64,000 nucleotides of DNA from Rhynchonema sp. JSB1_4. Taxonomy: Eukaryota > Nematoda > Chromadorea > Monhysterida > Xyalidae. The notes below the pieces were generated by a model. That model had not been told where the DNA came from and made no database searches. It saw only the letters and a program-made list of their open reading frames with translations. The position numbers were made by a program, and so were the translations under genes. Position 1 is the stretch's first letter. Each line of letters begins with the position of its first letter. Where the stretch lies: assembly GCA_030248065.1 (NCBI GenBank), contig JASAMV010005947.1:1-64000 (forward strand), in the 5' to 3' direction. This document shows, piece by piece, positions 12,579 through 24,100 of this stretch.

Positions 12579-13118
12579 AGGGTGTGTCTAACGTCTCCTA
12601 ACCCCTTGTTTTTTTGGGCGGAATTGAAAGATGCCCCCGAAAGGCCGCCGTGTGCAAAAAACCGCGTCTTCTAACTCGCTAAATCGCGAAATCTTGAGGG
12701 TTACTTTTCGAATAAAATCAATTTCCGGACACAAAATTCAGACTGGGCTGACGGAAAAAAGCTACGAAGCGAAACACACACAAACCAGCTTCTATGTGTT
12801 AAATGAAACATTCATTGTGTCCACAGTCAAGCCAGCAGCCAGAGCGTTGTGTGTTGAGCGTCTACGTGCATTGTGTGGGCGGCTGAGCCGCGCTTAAACA
12901 TGCAATGTTTCAGCAGAAAAACGCCAAACGTGAGTAGCGCCCACTCAAAAGCGCCTGGAGTTTTGTGTCCGGAAATTGATTTAATTCGAAAAGTAACCCT
13001 CAATATTTCGCGATTTAGCGAGCTAGAAGACGCGGTTTTTTGCACACGCCGGCCTGTCGAGGTCATCTTTCGATTGCACCTCATAAAACATGGAGTTAAG
13101 AGACGTTAGACACACCCT
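12579..13118. mobile_element. TTAA-inserting (piggyBac-type) MITE
   Basis: 540 bp with inverted ends AGGGTGTGTCTAACGTCTC and GAGACGTTAGACACACCCT, flanked by TTAA (12,575-12,578 and 13,119-13,122). The right arm has the empty site GCCTTAAAATAAC (in reverse complement, near 21,545). A second inverted pair inside makes it strongly foldback. No transposase. Confidence 0.92.
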
Positions 13119-14139
13119 TTAAAATAACAATCAGTTAAAGAAAAGTTATGATTGAAAAATTGAAAAATTGTGCTAAAGAAATGTTATTTTTTTGCTACAT
13201 GTTCTCCTGTTTGCTTCACTTGGTTCAGCTAAAAAGGCTTTTAAAGGCCTTACGCTACACACGTATAAAACGAACGATTGCGCTTTTTATGAGCCATCGC
13301 AGAAACCCACAGCTGCTTGCACGCAGCCAGTATCAACCGATCAGCTGAACCCATGTTGATGCGTTTTTAAAAATTCTAATACCCCCAGCCGAAAGCTGGT
13401 TGCGTGCGAGACTATTTTAACGATGGCTGCTTGCAATTATTTTTTGTGTGTTGATCCTTTGAACATTATGCATTGATAGTATAGTGACAACTTTAATAAA
13501 CGAAGAAAAATAAAGCCAAGCCAGGGGAAAGACAAGCGCAGCTTGATTGTCGCATGCGCACGCGCAATAGTGTATAACACATGAGTGCTTGCGCTTAGTA
13601 TGATCTGGTTACTTGACTAATTTTATTTGTGCTATAGGGTTTTCTTACACGCGGAATTCAGATCTGATGTTCAAACTGAATAAATAAACATTAAAATTGA
13701 CGTCAAACAGACTTTACTTTTTGTGAATCGCAAAAAATAACTGCAAGCAGCCATTGTTAAAACAGCCTCGCACGTGACCAACCTTCGGCTGGGGGAATTA
13801 GATTTTTTTAAAATCAACAGGGTGTGCGGCTGATCGGTTGATACAGGCTGCGTGCACGCAGCTGTGGGTTTCTGTGATGGCTCATAAAAAGCACAATCGT
13901 TCGTTTTACAGGTGTGTTGCGTAAGGGCTTTAAAAGCCCTTTTAGCTGAACCAAGTGAAGTAATAAACAGGAGAAAATGTAGCAAAAATGGCATTTTTTT
14001 AGCAAAATTTTTTAATTTTTCAATCATAACTTTTTCTTTACCTGATCGGAATTTTAAGGCATATTGTGATCTAAATAGTATATTTTACGTAGAATCTGAC
14101 ACTGTAGGCTATTGTAACCAATTTTTTGGGAACTAATTC

Positions 14140-14644
14140 CAGGGATGGGCAAAAAACGTTTTTTTCCAAAAAATCGTTTTTTTAAAAAACGTTTTTTTTA
14201 AAAAAAAACGTTTTTTTAAACGCCCAGATGACCAAAATATGCCTCCAAAAAAAATGGAAAACGCTCATGTTGGGAAGAAAACGTGGTTAAATGAAGTAAT
14301 TCTATGTGTTCTGAGGCAAAATAAATGGGTTTCAACCCTTTTCTAGCGAGTTGTTAAGATCCCATATCAGACCCGCATCATGGGACCAACTTTGGCCGGG
14401 GTCATCATTGAAAGTCAAACTCCGTATATCGACGTATCTCGACAAAGTAAAAATTGGTGGAAAATTTTTTGAAAAAATGGGACAAAAAATTGATTCTCCT
14501 TGATGATCAGGGTACTTTCCCTGAAAAATCAGGGAAAATCAAGGAAATTCAGGATTTAAAAAAAACGAAAAACGACCCAGGCGTTTTTTTTAAAAAAACG
14601 TCGTTTTTTAAGAAAAAACGCCGTCGTTTTTTTGCCCAACCCTG
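14140..14644. mobile_element. hAT-like MITE, CAGGGATGGGC family, left-arm specific
   Basis: Termini CAGGGATGGGCAAAAA and TTTTTGCCCAACCCTG, exact 8-bp duplication ACTAATTC at 14,132-14,139 and 14,645-14,652. The right arm has the empty site with one copy, near 20,531. The ends are runs of AAAACGTTTTTT. A second copy lies at 18,710-19,159. Confidence 0.95.
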
Positions 14645-15340
14645 ACTAATTCACATATATGCTCCATATTTTACCAGTTTGCACGTCTGTGCACAGCAAT
14701 ATCGATTATGATAGGCATTTTGGTGAAATGGGTTACACGGCTGTTAAGAGCGAAATACAGCTCAAATAGATGTGCAAAGTCATTTTAGCGAATATTCAAA
14801 CATCAACGAATTATGGGTCTACATTTCGAAAAATTGTCAAAATGCCATAACTGCGACCTGACCACCCATTCAGTGTCATAGCTCGAAATATAGAAGTTTG
14901 CGGCAGGGGTCGCCTGAGAGTTTTTTCTTAATGAATGTTAGTCCAATCCATCGATCACATAAAAACAGGGGGTCAGAATTTTTGCGGACAAAAGCTGAAG
15001 ATCCTACCGTGGCCAGGCTCTTAAATATTGTCTGTTTATACATTACTAGACGGGACCCGTGCCTACGGCCCGGCTACAGCGCCGCGACCATGCCGTGCCT
15101 CCCCCCCCCCGAAGACCCGTTAACATACCCAAAGCTACCCATGAAAATTGACCCGTCCGCCCTTCCGAGGGAGGGGGCCACAGACACACTGACATACGTC
15201 TTCCTGTTTTAGTAGTATAGATAGGTAGGGCATCATTATGTGGGGCACCACTTTTTTTGAAAAAAATATAAAAAATCATTTTTAAATCCAAGAAAACCAA
15301 CAGCATGCCATACACAACTCATATCGCTAGAGTCTGACGC

Positions 15341-15527
15341 CAGGGTTGGAAAAACATTTTTAAACAAGTTTTTTTAAATTTTTTTGAATAAAAATTTTAA
15401 AAAAAAGTGTCAGAGTTGGTGAAATTTGACCAAATTTGCAGAAAAAACGTGCAAAATCGCGAAAAAATGCAGCTTCAGTTGACAAGTCACTATTGTTTTT
15501 TGTAAATAATTTTTTTGCTTAACCCTG
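15341..15527. mobile_element. CAGGGTTGG-ended MITE, left arm
   Basis: Termini CAGGGTTGGAAAAAC and TTGCTTAACCCTG resemble the CAGGGATGGGC family. A clean target duplication is not visible. The right-arm partner is 19,662-19,849, about 100 bases past the exon 3 donor. Confidence 0.6.
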
Positions 15528-16588
15528 GAGTCGTCTGGTGTGTTCACAAAAAACACAGCATTCAACGTCTCTGGCCACTTTGTGTGCACTTGCAATTTGA
15601 CTTAAACTGCTCGATGAGACATACAAACCTGTAGGCGCCTCTGATTGCATCGGCATACCTGTCCGCAAAGAACCGCTCGCAGACAAGGCTCTTAACGGCA
15701 CGAATATTGTCGACGACGAGCGCAGCGGTCTGAATATGTAGGACGAATCGGATCACTGGTTTGTATTGTTTTTTTTTTAATTGAATCTTTTTCGACCGCT
15801 TTACCACACAATTGTTTTTACTCCCACGTTTCGTGACCGACTAAGGACACTTTTTCAAGGGAAGCCTGCAAAAAAGACAAGGCAGGTAAAGATCACGAAA
15901 CACTAGAAAAAAGATGTACATACATAGCTCTCATGTTTGCTGATTTTCATTCTCTTCTCTTTTTCAGTTGTTTCCTGCCTTGTTTTTTTGCGGTCCTTAG
16001 TTTGTCACGCCGTTTTTCGTTTTTTCTCTTTCCTTTTTGTTTATGATTTTTTTTTCCATTTTTTCATTTTCCATTTTCTTTGTGAGTCGTCTTCGGGTTA
16101 ATCCGTAACTTGTATGGGATTTATTTTTTATTTTCAGAATAGTATTCATTTACACGTTTTTCCAGCTTTCAATTTTTTATTTTGTCATCGCGTTAAAAAC
16201 GTTTTTTAAAAAAACGATTTTTTGAAAAACGTTTTTACCCTCTTAGTCGACTGAGCATTGTGTGTAAGCGTCGAATTAATTCAATATCAGACCCAGCTTG
16301 TTACTTTATTCTTTTAGAGGTTTGCCTTAACAGTGGTTTAACAACAGACAGATGAAAGAAAAAAAAAAGAAAAACAAAAAACAAAGAGTAGAGAAAAAAA
16401 AAAAGTGGTTGGAGTGATGATGACGAAAATCAGCGTGCAAAAAGGAACCACTCGCACGGAAATGTTCTTGTTCCGGTGATCATAGAAAATTCCGGGACAC
16501 GGAAACAGGGAATATTCGTGTGTGCCGGAAATATTTTGGTGCCACCAGTTTTGTGTGGATTTCCTGTGTCGCGGTTTTCCGTGTTCAA

Positions 16589-16965
16589 AGGCTGTGTCCG
16601 AAATGAGAGCGGAATTTGGTCAGCGGAATATGGCTCTTCTGCTTTTGGACACCAGCGGAATGGCCGTTTTCCGCTGATAAATTCCGCTCCATCTGGACAC
16701 CGAGCGGAATAGCCATTTTCTCCCGAGAACATTTGGCTGTTGGCTGAACACTTTGGTTCCTGTTTTACGTAAACACACAAATGAAGTCAGCACGCTGGAA
16801 GTTGTCATCATCACCCCAACTACAATTTTCCGCAGATGGGTTTCCAGACATGGCGGGAATTCGGTCAGCGGGAAATCACAATTCCGCTAGGGTGATCAGA
16901 ATAGAAACAGAAAAGCCATTTTCCGCTGACAAATTCCGCCTCTCTGGACACAGCCTAAGAATTTC
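16589..16965. mobile_element. TIR element with TTCCGCTGA repeats
   Basis: Bounded by AGGCTGTGTCC and its inverse GGACACAGCCT, with repeated GCGGAAT / ATTCCGC units inside. It lies just upstream of ABCB exon 1 and occurs only once in the window. No transposase and no clear target duplication. Confidence 0.55.
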
Positions 16966-17040
16966 CATCTCTGAAACCAAAAAGCAAAAACCACAAAACA
17001 AAAACGTGATGGGATAACTATATCAGTATACATATTTCAG

Positions 17041-18152
17041 CTGATGGCATTTGCGATAGTAGGCGAACAAGTGGCGACGCAATTGCGTCGGCGCCTTTTT
17101 GGACACATGTTGGACAGGCCCGTTGGCTACTTTGATGATCCGGTGCACACGACCGGACACACAATCGTCTTCTTCACGACGCATCCGTCGAACGTGAAAA
17201 GTGTCAGTGCGCGGCATCCTTTCGGGCGCCACCGGGCTAATTGTTTAGTCGTCAACGCAAATCGTCAACACCGGTCATCAACACAAGCAGCCGTGAATGA
17301 GAGCGAATCAGAAATATTATAAAAAAAAAAAAAATAAAACCACCCCCAAAACAAAAAAAACAAAGACAAAAGCAAGGGGGGACTATCGTACAGTGCCGGG
17401 TGCAATTCTAGGCTGAAAGTTGAAGTCGCGTGCACGCGCGTGCGAAACAGTGCAAAGTATAGGCACAAGTTGAGTGCACGGGATTTCAACTTTCAGCCTA
17501 GAATTGCACCCGGAACTGTACCTACCTGCATAGCATTAGGGCTCAGTTGACGACTGGAGTTGATGACGTGCGTTGACGACATAATTATAGCCCGTTGCTG
17601 CCGTGCTGATACCGAAGTTTCATGATGTCCAAGGAATAGCAGAAATAAGAACACCGTTTTGCGTATGTATGTTTACCCTAAACGAGTTTTTTTAGCACCT
17701 CCAGCTCCAGGGATAACTTAAACGGTTTCTAGACAAGCAGGTGTCCGATTCCAAATTTATTCCGCGACTTTTCAGGCCCGGAAGTTCAGGCCCGACTTTT
17801 CTGGCCCAGTTTTTCAGGCCCAGCATATTTGAACCATTTATACTGTAGGCTTAGGCTTAGGCTTCAGGCGGGCCTGAATCGGCAGGGCCTGAACCTTCTG
17901 TTCCCCGACACTGGAACCGTCGCACGATATTCCAATTGGTTTCAGATGATCATGCGCCTGAATCCCATCTCGTACGTAGCGATGCTTCTGGTGGCAATAC
18001 TCGCCGTGAGTCACTACAGCGGCTGGCGTCTGGGACTGCTAATGACCGCCTTGGTACCCCTGGTGGCCATATGCTCAGGCAGTATGGCTGCGAAGGGACA
18101 CTCGCAGTACGCCGGGAACCAAACGGCACGCGCTGCGGCGCCTGGCGCCGTG
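17041..18152 (+). CDS. ABCB exons 1-2: start of second membrane domain
   Basis: Exon 1 (from 17,041 after TTTCAG) encodes [19 protein letters not shown] then [12 protein letters not shown], the conserved intracellular-loop segment of ABCB membrane domains. The frame runs to SNVKSVSA, after which the expected continuation ILSGATGLI is visible one base out of phase, so there is a frameshift or a base-call error near 17,215. Exon 2 (17,946-18,152, 69 codons) encodes a hydrophobic helix and the [16 protein letters not shown] segment typical of the following transmembrane helices. Two small transposons lie in the intron between them. Confidence 0.7.
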
Positions 18153-21100
18153 GTACGTTTTTTTGGCGGGTCGGCTAGTCAGATGGAGTTTTTTTGACCA
18201 ACTTTTTTTTAAAAATCAAGGTAATTTGGGCTAATTGGTGCTGCCGTCATCAGAATTGGTCAATGCGCTCATCGTTAACTAATGCAGCCCAAGTGAAATT
18301 ATAGATGGGAGTTGACGAACAGTATACTATAAACCCGTAAATTGGTCACCATATCGGCGCACGTTTTGCCTGACGCCTTAAATGGGCACGACACCGAACA
18401 GCGTGCCTTGACCCCGCAGCTGTGAGGCTGCTCCCCATTTACCCACCATTCTCAGGGACTGAGGGCTGGGTCAGCCTGCAGCGCAGACGTTTGCTCGTTC
18501 GATTGGGTGTTGAACCCAGGAGAGTACAGATCCAAACCACCCTGCTTAACCGGCCAAACCTCCTAAAAGCAATACGAACCAGGTAATATTTGCATACACC
18601 GATGCTCTTGTGGACGTGGTTTCTGGTAATTATTCTTGAATTGAAGCTTTTTCGACCGCTTTACCACACAATTGTTTTTACTCCCAACGTTTCGTGACCG
18701 ACTAAGGACCAGGGTTGGGCAAAAAAACGTTTTTTTTCAAAAAATCGTTTTTTTTTAAAAAACGTTTTTTTAACGCCCAGATGACCAAAATATGCCCCCA
18801 AAAAATTGGAAGACGCTCATGTTGGGAAGAAAACGTGGTTAAATGAAGTAATTCTATGTGTTCTGAGGCAAAATAAACGGGTTTCAGCCCTTTTCTAGCG
18901 AGTTGTTAAGATCCCATATCAGACCCGCATCATGGGACCAACTTTGGCCGGGGTCATCATTGAAAGTCAAACTCCACATATCGACGTAACTCGACAAAGT
19001 TAAAATGGTCGAAAATTTTTTGAAAAAAAAAATGGGACAAAACATTGATTTTCCTTGATAATCAGGGTACTTTCCCTGAAAAATCAGGGAAAATCAAGGA
19101 AATTCAGGATTTAAAAAAGACGAAAAACGACTCAGACGTCGTTTTTTTGCCCAACCCTGCTAAGGACACTTTTTCAACGGAAACCTGCAAAAAAGACAAG
19201 GCAGGTAAAAATGCACGAAAAACTAGAAAAAAGAGAAGAGAATGAAAATCAGCAAACCTGAGAGCTATGTATGTACATCTTTTTTCTAGTTTTTCGTGAT
19301 CTTTACCTGCCTTGTCTTTTTTGCAGGCTTCCCTTGAAAAAGTGTCCTTAGTCGGTTACGAACCGTGGGAGTAAAAACAATTGTGTGGTAAAGCGGTCGA
19401 AAAAGATTCAATTAAAAAAACAATACGAACCAGTGATCTGATTCGTCCTACATATTCAGACCGCCGCGCTCGTCGTCGACAATATTCGTGCCGTTAAGAG
19501 CCTTGTCTGCGAGCGGTTCTTTGCGGACAGGTATGCCGATGCAATCAGAGGCGCCTACAGGTTTGTATGTCTCATCGAGCAGTTTAAGTCAAATTGCAAG
19601 TGCACACAAAGTGTCCAGAGACGTTGAATGCTGTGTTTTTTGTGAATACACCAGACGACACCAGGGTTGGGCAAAAAAATTATTTACAAAAACAATAGTG
19701 ACTTGTCAACTGAAGCTGCATTTTTTCGCGATTTTGCACGTTTTTTCTGCAAATTTGGTCAAATTTCACCAAATCTGACACTTTTTTTTTAAAATTTTTT
19801 ATTCAAAAAAAATTTAAAAAACTTGTTTAAAAATGTTTTTCCAACCCTGGCGTCAGACTCTAGCGATATGAGTTGTGTATGGCATGCTTTTGGTTTTCTT
19901 GGATTTAAAAATGATTTTTTATATTTTTTTCAAAAAAGTGGTGCCCCATATAATAATGCCCTACCTATCTATACCACTAAAACAGGAAGACGTATGTCTG
20001 TGTGTCTGTGGCCCCCTCCCTCGGAAGGGCGGACGGGTCAATTTTCACGGGTAGCTTTGGGTATGTTAACGGGTCTTCGGGGGGGGGGGGCACGGCACGG
20101 TCGCGGCGCTGTAGCCGGGCCGTAGGCACGGGTCCCGTCTAGTAATGTATAAACAGACAATATTTAGGAGCCTGGCCACGGTAGGATCTTCAGCTTTTGT
20201 CCACAAAAATTCTGACCCCCTGTTTTTATTGGATTGGACTAACATTCATTAAGAAAAAAACCTCTCACGCGACCCCTGCCGCAAACTTCTATATTTCGAG
20301 CTATGACACTGAATGGGTGGTCAGGTCGCAGTTTTGGCATTTTGACAATTTTTCGAAATGTAGACCCATAATTCGTTGATGTTTGAATATTCGCTAAAAT
20401 GACTTTGCACATCTATTTGAGCTGTATTTCGCTCTTAACAGCCGTGTAACCCATTTCAACAAAATGCCTATCATAATCGATATTGCTGTGCACAGACGTG
20501 CAAACTGGTGAAAATATGGAGCATATATGTGAATTAGTTCCCAAAAAATTGGTTACAATAGCCTACACTGTCAGATTCCACGTAAAATATACTATTTAGA
20601 TCACAATATGCCTTAAAATTCCGATCAGGTAAAGAAAAAGTTATGATTGAAAAATTAAAAAATTTTGCTAAAAAAATGTCATTTTTGCTACATTTTCTCC
20701 TGTGTATTACTTCACTTGGTTCAGCTAAAAGGGCTTTTAAAGCCCTTACGCAACACACCTGTAAAACGAACGATTGTGCTTTTTATGAGCCATCACAGAA
20801 ATCCACAGCTGCGTGCACGCAGCCAGTATCAACCGATCAGCCGCACACCCTGTTGATTTAAAAAAAATCTAATTCCCCCAGCCGAAAGTTGGTCACGTGC
20901 GAGGCTGTTTTAACGATGGCTGCTTGCAGTTATTTTTTGCGATTCACAAAAAGTAAAGTCTGTTTAACGTCAATTTTAATGTTTATTTATTCAGTTTGAA
21001 CATCAGATCTGAATTCCGCGTGTAAGAAAACCCTACAGCACAAATAAAATTAGTCAAGTAACCAGATCATACTAAGCGCAAGCACTCATGTGTTATACAC

Positions 21101-24100
21101 TATTGCGCGTGCGCATGCGACAATCAAGCTGCGCTTGTCTTTCCCCTGGCTTGGCTTTATTTTTCTTCGTTTATTAAAGTTGTCACTATATTATCAATGC
21201 ATAATGTTCAAAGGAACAACACACAAAAAATAATTGCAAGCAGCCATCGTTAAAATAGTCTCGCACGCAACCAGCTTTCGGCTGGGGGTATTAGAATTTT
21301 TAAAAACGCATCAACATGGGTTCAGCTGATCGGTTGATACTGGCTGCGTGCAAGCAGCTGTGGGTTTCTGCGATGGCTCATAAAAAGCGCAATCGTTCGT
21401 TTTATACGTGTGTAGCGTAAGGCCTTTAAAAGCCTTTTTAGCTGAACCAAGTGAAGCAAACAGGAGAACATGTAGCAAAAAAATAACATTTCTTTAGCAC
21501 AATTTTTCAATTTTTCAATCATAACTTTTCTTTAACTGATTGTTATTTTAAGGCATATCGTGATCTAAATAGCATATTGTACGTAGAATTTGATAGTGTA
21601 GGTCATTGTAACCAATTTTTTGGGAACTAATTCACACAAAAGCACATGTATGCTCCATTTTTGCACCAGTTTGCACGTTTGTGCACAGCAATATCGATTA
21701 TGAAACGGGTTTGGTTTGGTGAAACGGGTTACACGGCTATTAAGGGCGAAGTACGGGTCAAATAGATGTGCAAAGTCATTTTAGTGAATACTCAAACGTC
21801 AACGACTTATGGGTCTGCATTTATAGAAGATTGCGGCAGGGGTCGCGTGAGAGTTTTTTCTTAATGAATGTTAGTCCAATCCATCGATCACATAAAAACA
21901 AGGGGACAGAATTTTTGTGGACGCTGTTACACTATGAGCTGAAGATCCTACCGTGACCAGGCTCTTAAAATATTGTGACAGCTCGCTTCCCATTTTTAGA
22001 GAGACAGTGAGAAAACTGAAATATTATGGCGTGATTCACGCATTTGATGGATGGAATTTTCTCTTCGTTGCCCCCGCATTACGTTACGGAAGTTATCTGG
22101 TGACAAACAAACTAATGCAACCATTGGACATGCTCTTGTAAGTGGGCGATCTTGAGGTGTTTTTCAATTATTGTATTGGTGGGGTCAACGCATATGGGTC
22201 CCACAATAAGCATGCATATATGAGAATCCATCCAAAAACTTTCCTGCACGACAAGCCGACAAAACACGCAGTAAAGGGAATGTATTTGCGCTGCAGCAGC
22301 GTGGTTGCTCTGCCGGTATATTTTCATGTGAAAATATGTTGACATGAATACAATAATAGCGCACTGGTTAAGAGTGGTTGGCCTGAAAATCAAGGCGGTT
22401 CTTGATGAATTCCTATTCAGTCATTGTGCGACCAATACTTGCTGAGTTAAGCGAAAAACAATATTGTGCGACGGTTCAATCCCGGGGCAGAGGTTCAGGA
22501 GCGGCCATTGAGGTCCGACCGATTCAGGCCCTGCTGGAGCTCAAGCCTAATTATAAAAATAGAAGGTTGAGACAGATTAATATTATCTATTAGTAGAAGA
22601 CACCATAAAAAATGAGATCTTGATGAAGGCAGCAATGAAAAGGAAAAAACAGAGAAATAAGTGAAGGCAAAAAACGAGCAAAAGCAAATTTAAAAAATTG
22701 CGCAAAAACTAAACAATTGATGTAAAATACTAAATAAACCACGAACCTAGTCCCATAAAAAGCAGGAAAAAAACGAGTTCCTAGAGAATCGGCTTTTACA
22801 ACCATTTTCTAGACTGAGAAAATTAGAAATTAAATTTACGACAGAAGAAATTAATAATAGCTGGATAAATGGCTGTCTTGTTTCGGCCGTGAATGTAGAC
22901 AAGCACCGATTCAGAACAGCAGTTAGACCTGTACTTAAAAAAGTACACCCAGGCGGGTCTTCAGTACGTCCTGCTTTTCTACTTGCAACTAATTGGGGCA
23001 AAAAAATAAATTTTAAAAAACAAAAAGCACAAACTGTGGCTGAAATAAAAACCAGCGTGATATGAGCAGAAAAAAGACTTAAAAAAACGTGGATAAATAC
23101 GTGAATGGCGGAAAAAACACATAGAATGCAATCCAAAACTGAAATAAAAACGAAAAATAAAAAACCACCCACGGCATCGGAATCCGAGCCAGATCCTGAA
23201 GACGAACCAGAGCGATCATCATCATCGCGTCTTCGTTTACTGCCGCGTTGCCGAACATGTCCGGGCATTTTCGATTTCAAAGGAAATTAATTATTGGTGA
23301 ATATTATTGGCAGGCTGGATTGATGTCTAAAAATTTTAAAAAAATGAACTAAAATAGACGCAAAGAGACAGGACCAAAGTAGGGGGAAATAAACATAATA
23401 AACCGAAATTCAGAGCAACTGACTGCAGGACATCTATAAAAAATCAGAGCTAATGCAGCGAGCAAAATCTTTTCGATCATAGAGCCCATATCTGGTGAAC
23501 AGGATAGCATTGCGTTCGAACAGCTTAATAAGCACAATTAATATGTCCTTATCACAGACATTTTTAAGACGTAATGCGGTGATAGTTAACTTAATGTTAT
23601 GTTTGAAATCGTGGAAATTAGTGCAAACAAGCAAAATGGCAGCGCCTGCGAATAAAAGGTATTATACACAACATTAGAATGCACGGCACTCAACGGATCA
23701 GAATATATGCTTGATTACTTCGAAATCAAAATCTCTGGTCGTGTCGTAAATAGAAATGTCTGTTTGAAATGCTTGACTGACCCTAATATTCAAATCAAGG
23801 AAAACACAATTTGAGGAACTATCATTTGTACGTTCAAGTGTAAGATCAGCGCCATAAATATCAGAAGCAATTGTCAAACAATTGGGAAAATTAACTGCGA
23901 GAACATCATCCACATAACGGAATATACGACGATATCGATCTTAGAAATAGTGCTTATTGTGCCTAAGAAACACAAACTCTAGCCATGAAAGCGTAAGGTC
24001 TGCAATCAAAGGACTTGCATTGCCTCCCATTGGAATACCACATTTTTGCTGAAAAATTCGACCACCATAAGTACAAAAGTGTTGTCTGTTATAGCGGTTA

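Larger units (their letters stand above)
12165..15020. repeat. Large foldback element, left arm, interrupted twice
   Basis: Outer arms (CACGGTAGGATCTTCAGCTC near 12,172 and the inverse near 15,005) and inner arms (around 13,150 and 14,030, AAATTGAAAAATT-rich) form one nested palindrome centred near 13,580. It is about 1.8 kb in the right arm (20,165-21,965). Here it is enlarged by a TTAA element and a hAT-like MITE. No protein-coding region. Confidence 0.75.
16011..19199. other. Loop between the inverted arms
   Basis: Mostly unique sequence containing ABCB exons 1 and 2 on the + strand, a TIR element near 16.59-16.97 kb, a short foldback MITE near 17.39-17.52 kb, a small derivative of the reverse-transcriptase element at 17,756-17,928 and a hAT-like MITE at 18,710-19,159. 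Its right end repeats about 120 bases of the inner end of the left arm in the same orientation before the inverted copy begins. At 16,010-16,430 I see only AT-rich and poly-purine sequence. At 18,153-18,640 I see nothing recognisable. Confidence 0.7.

Noticed and set aside
22462..22510. tRNA-like GGTTCAATCCC box
   Set aside because: It is the subterminal region of the reverse-transcriptase element. No cloverleaf or A-box can be drawn around it.
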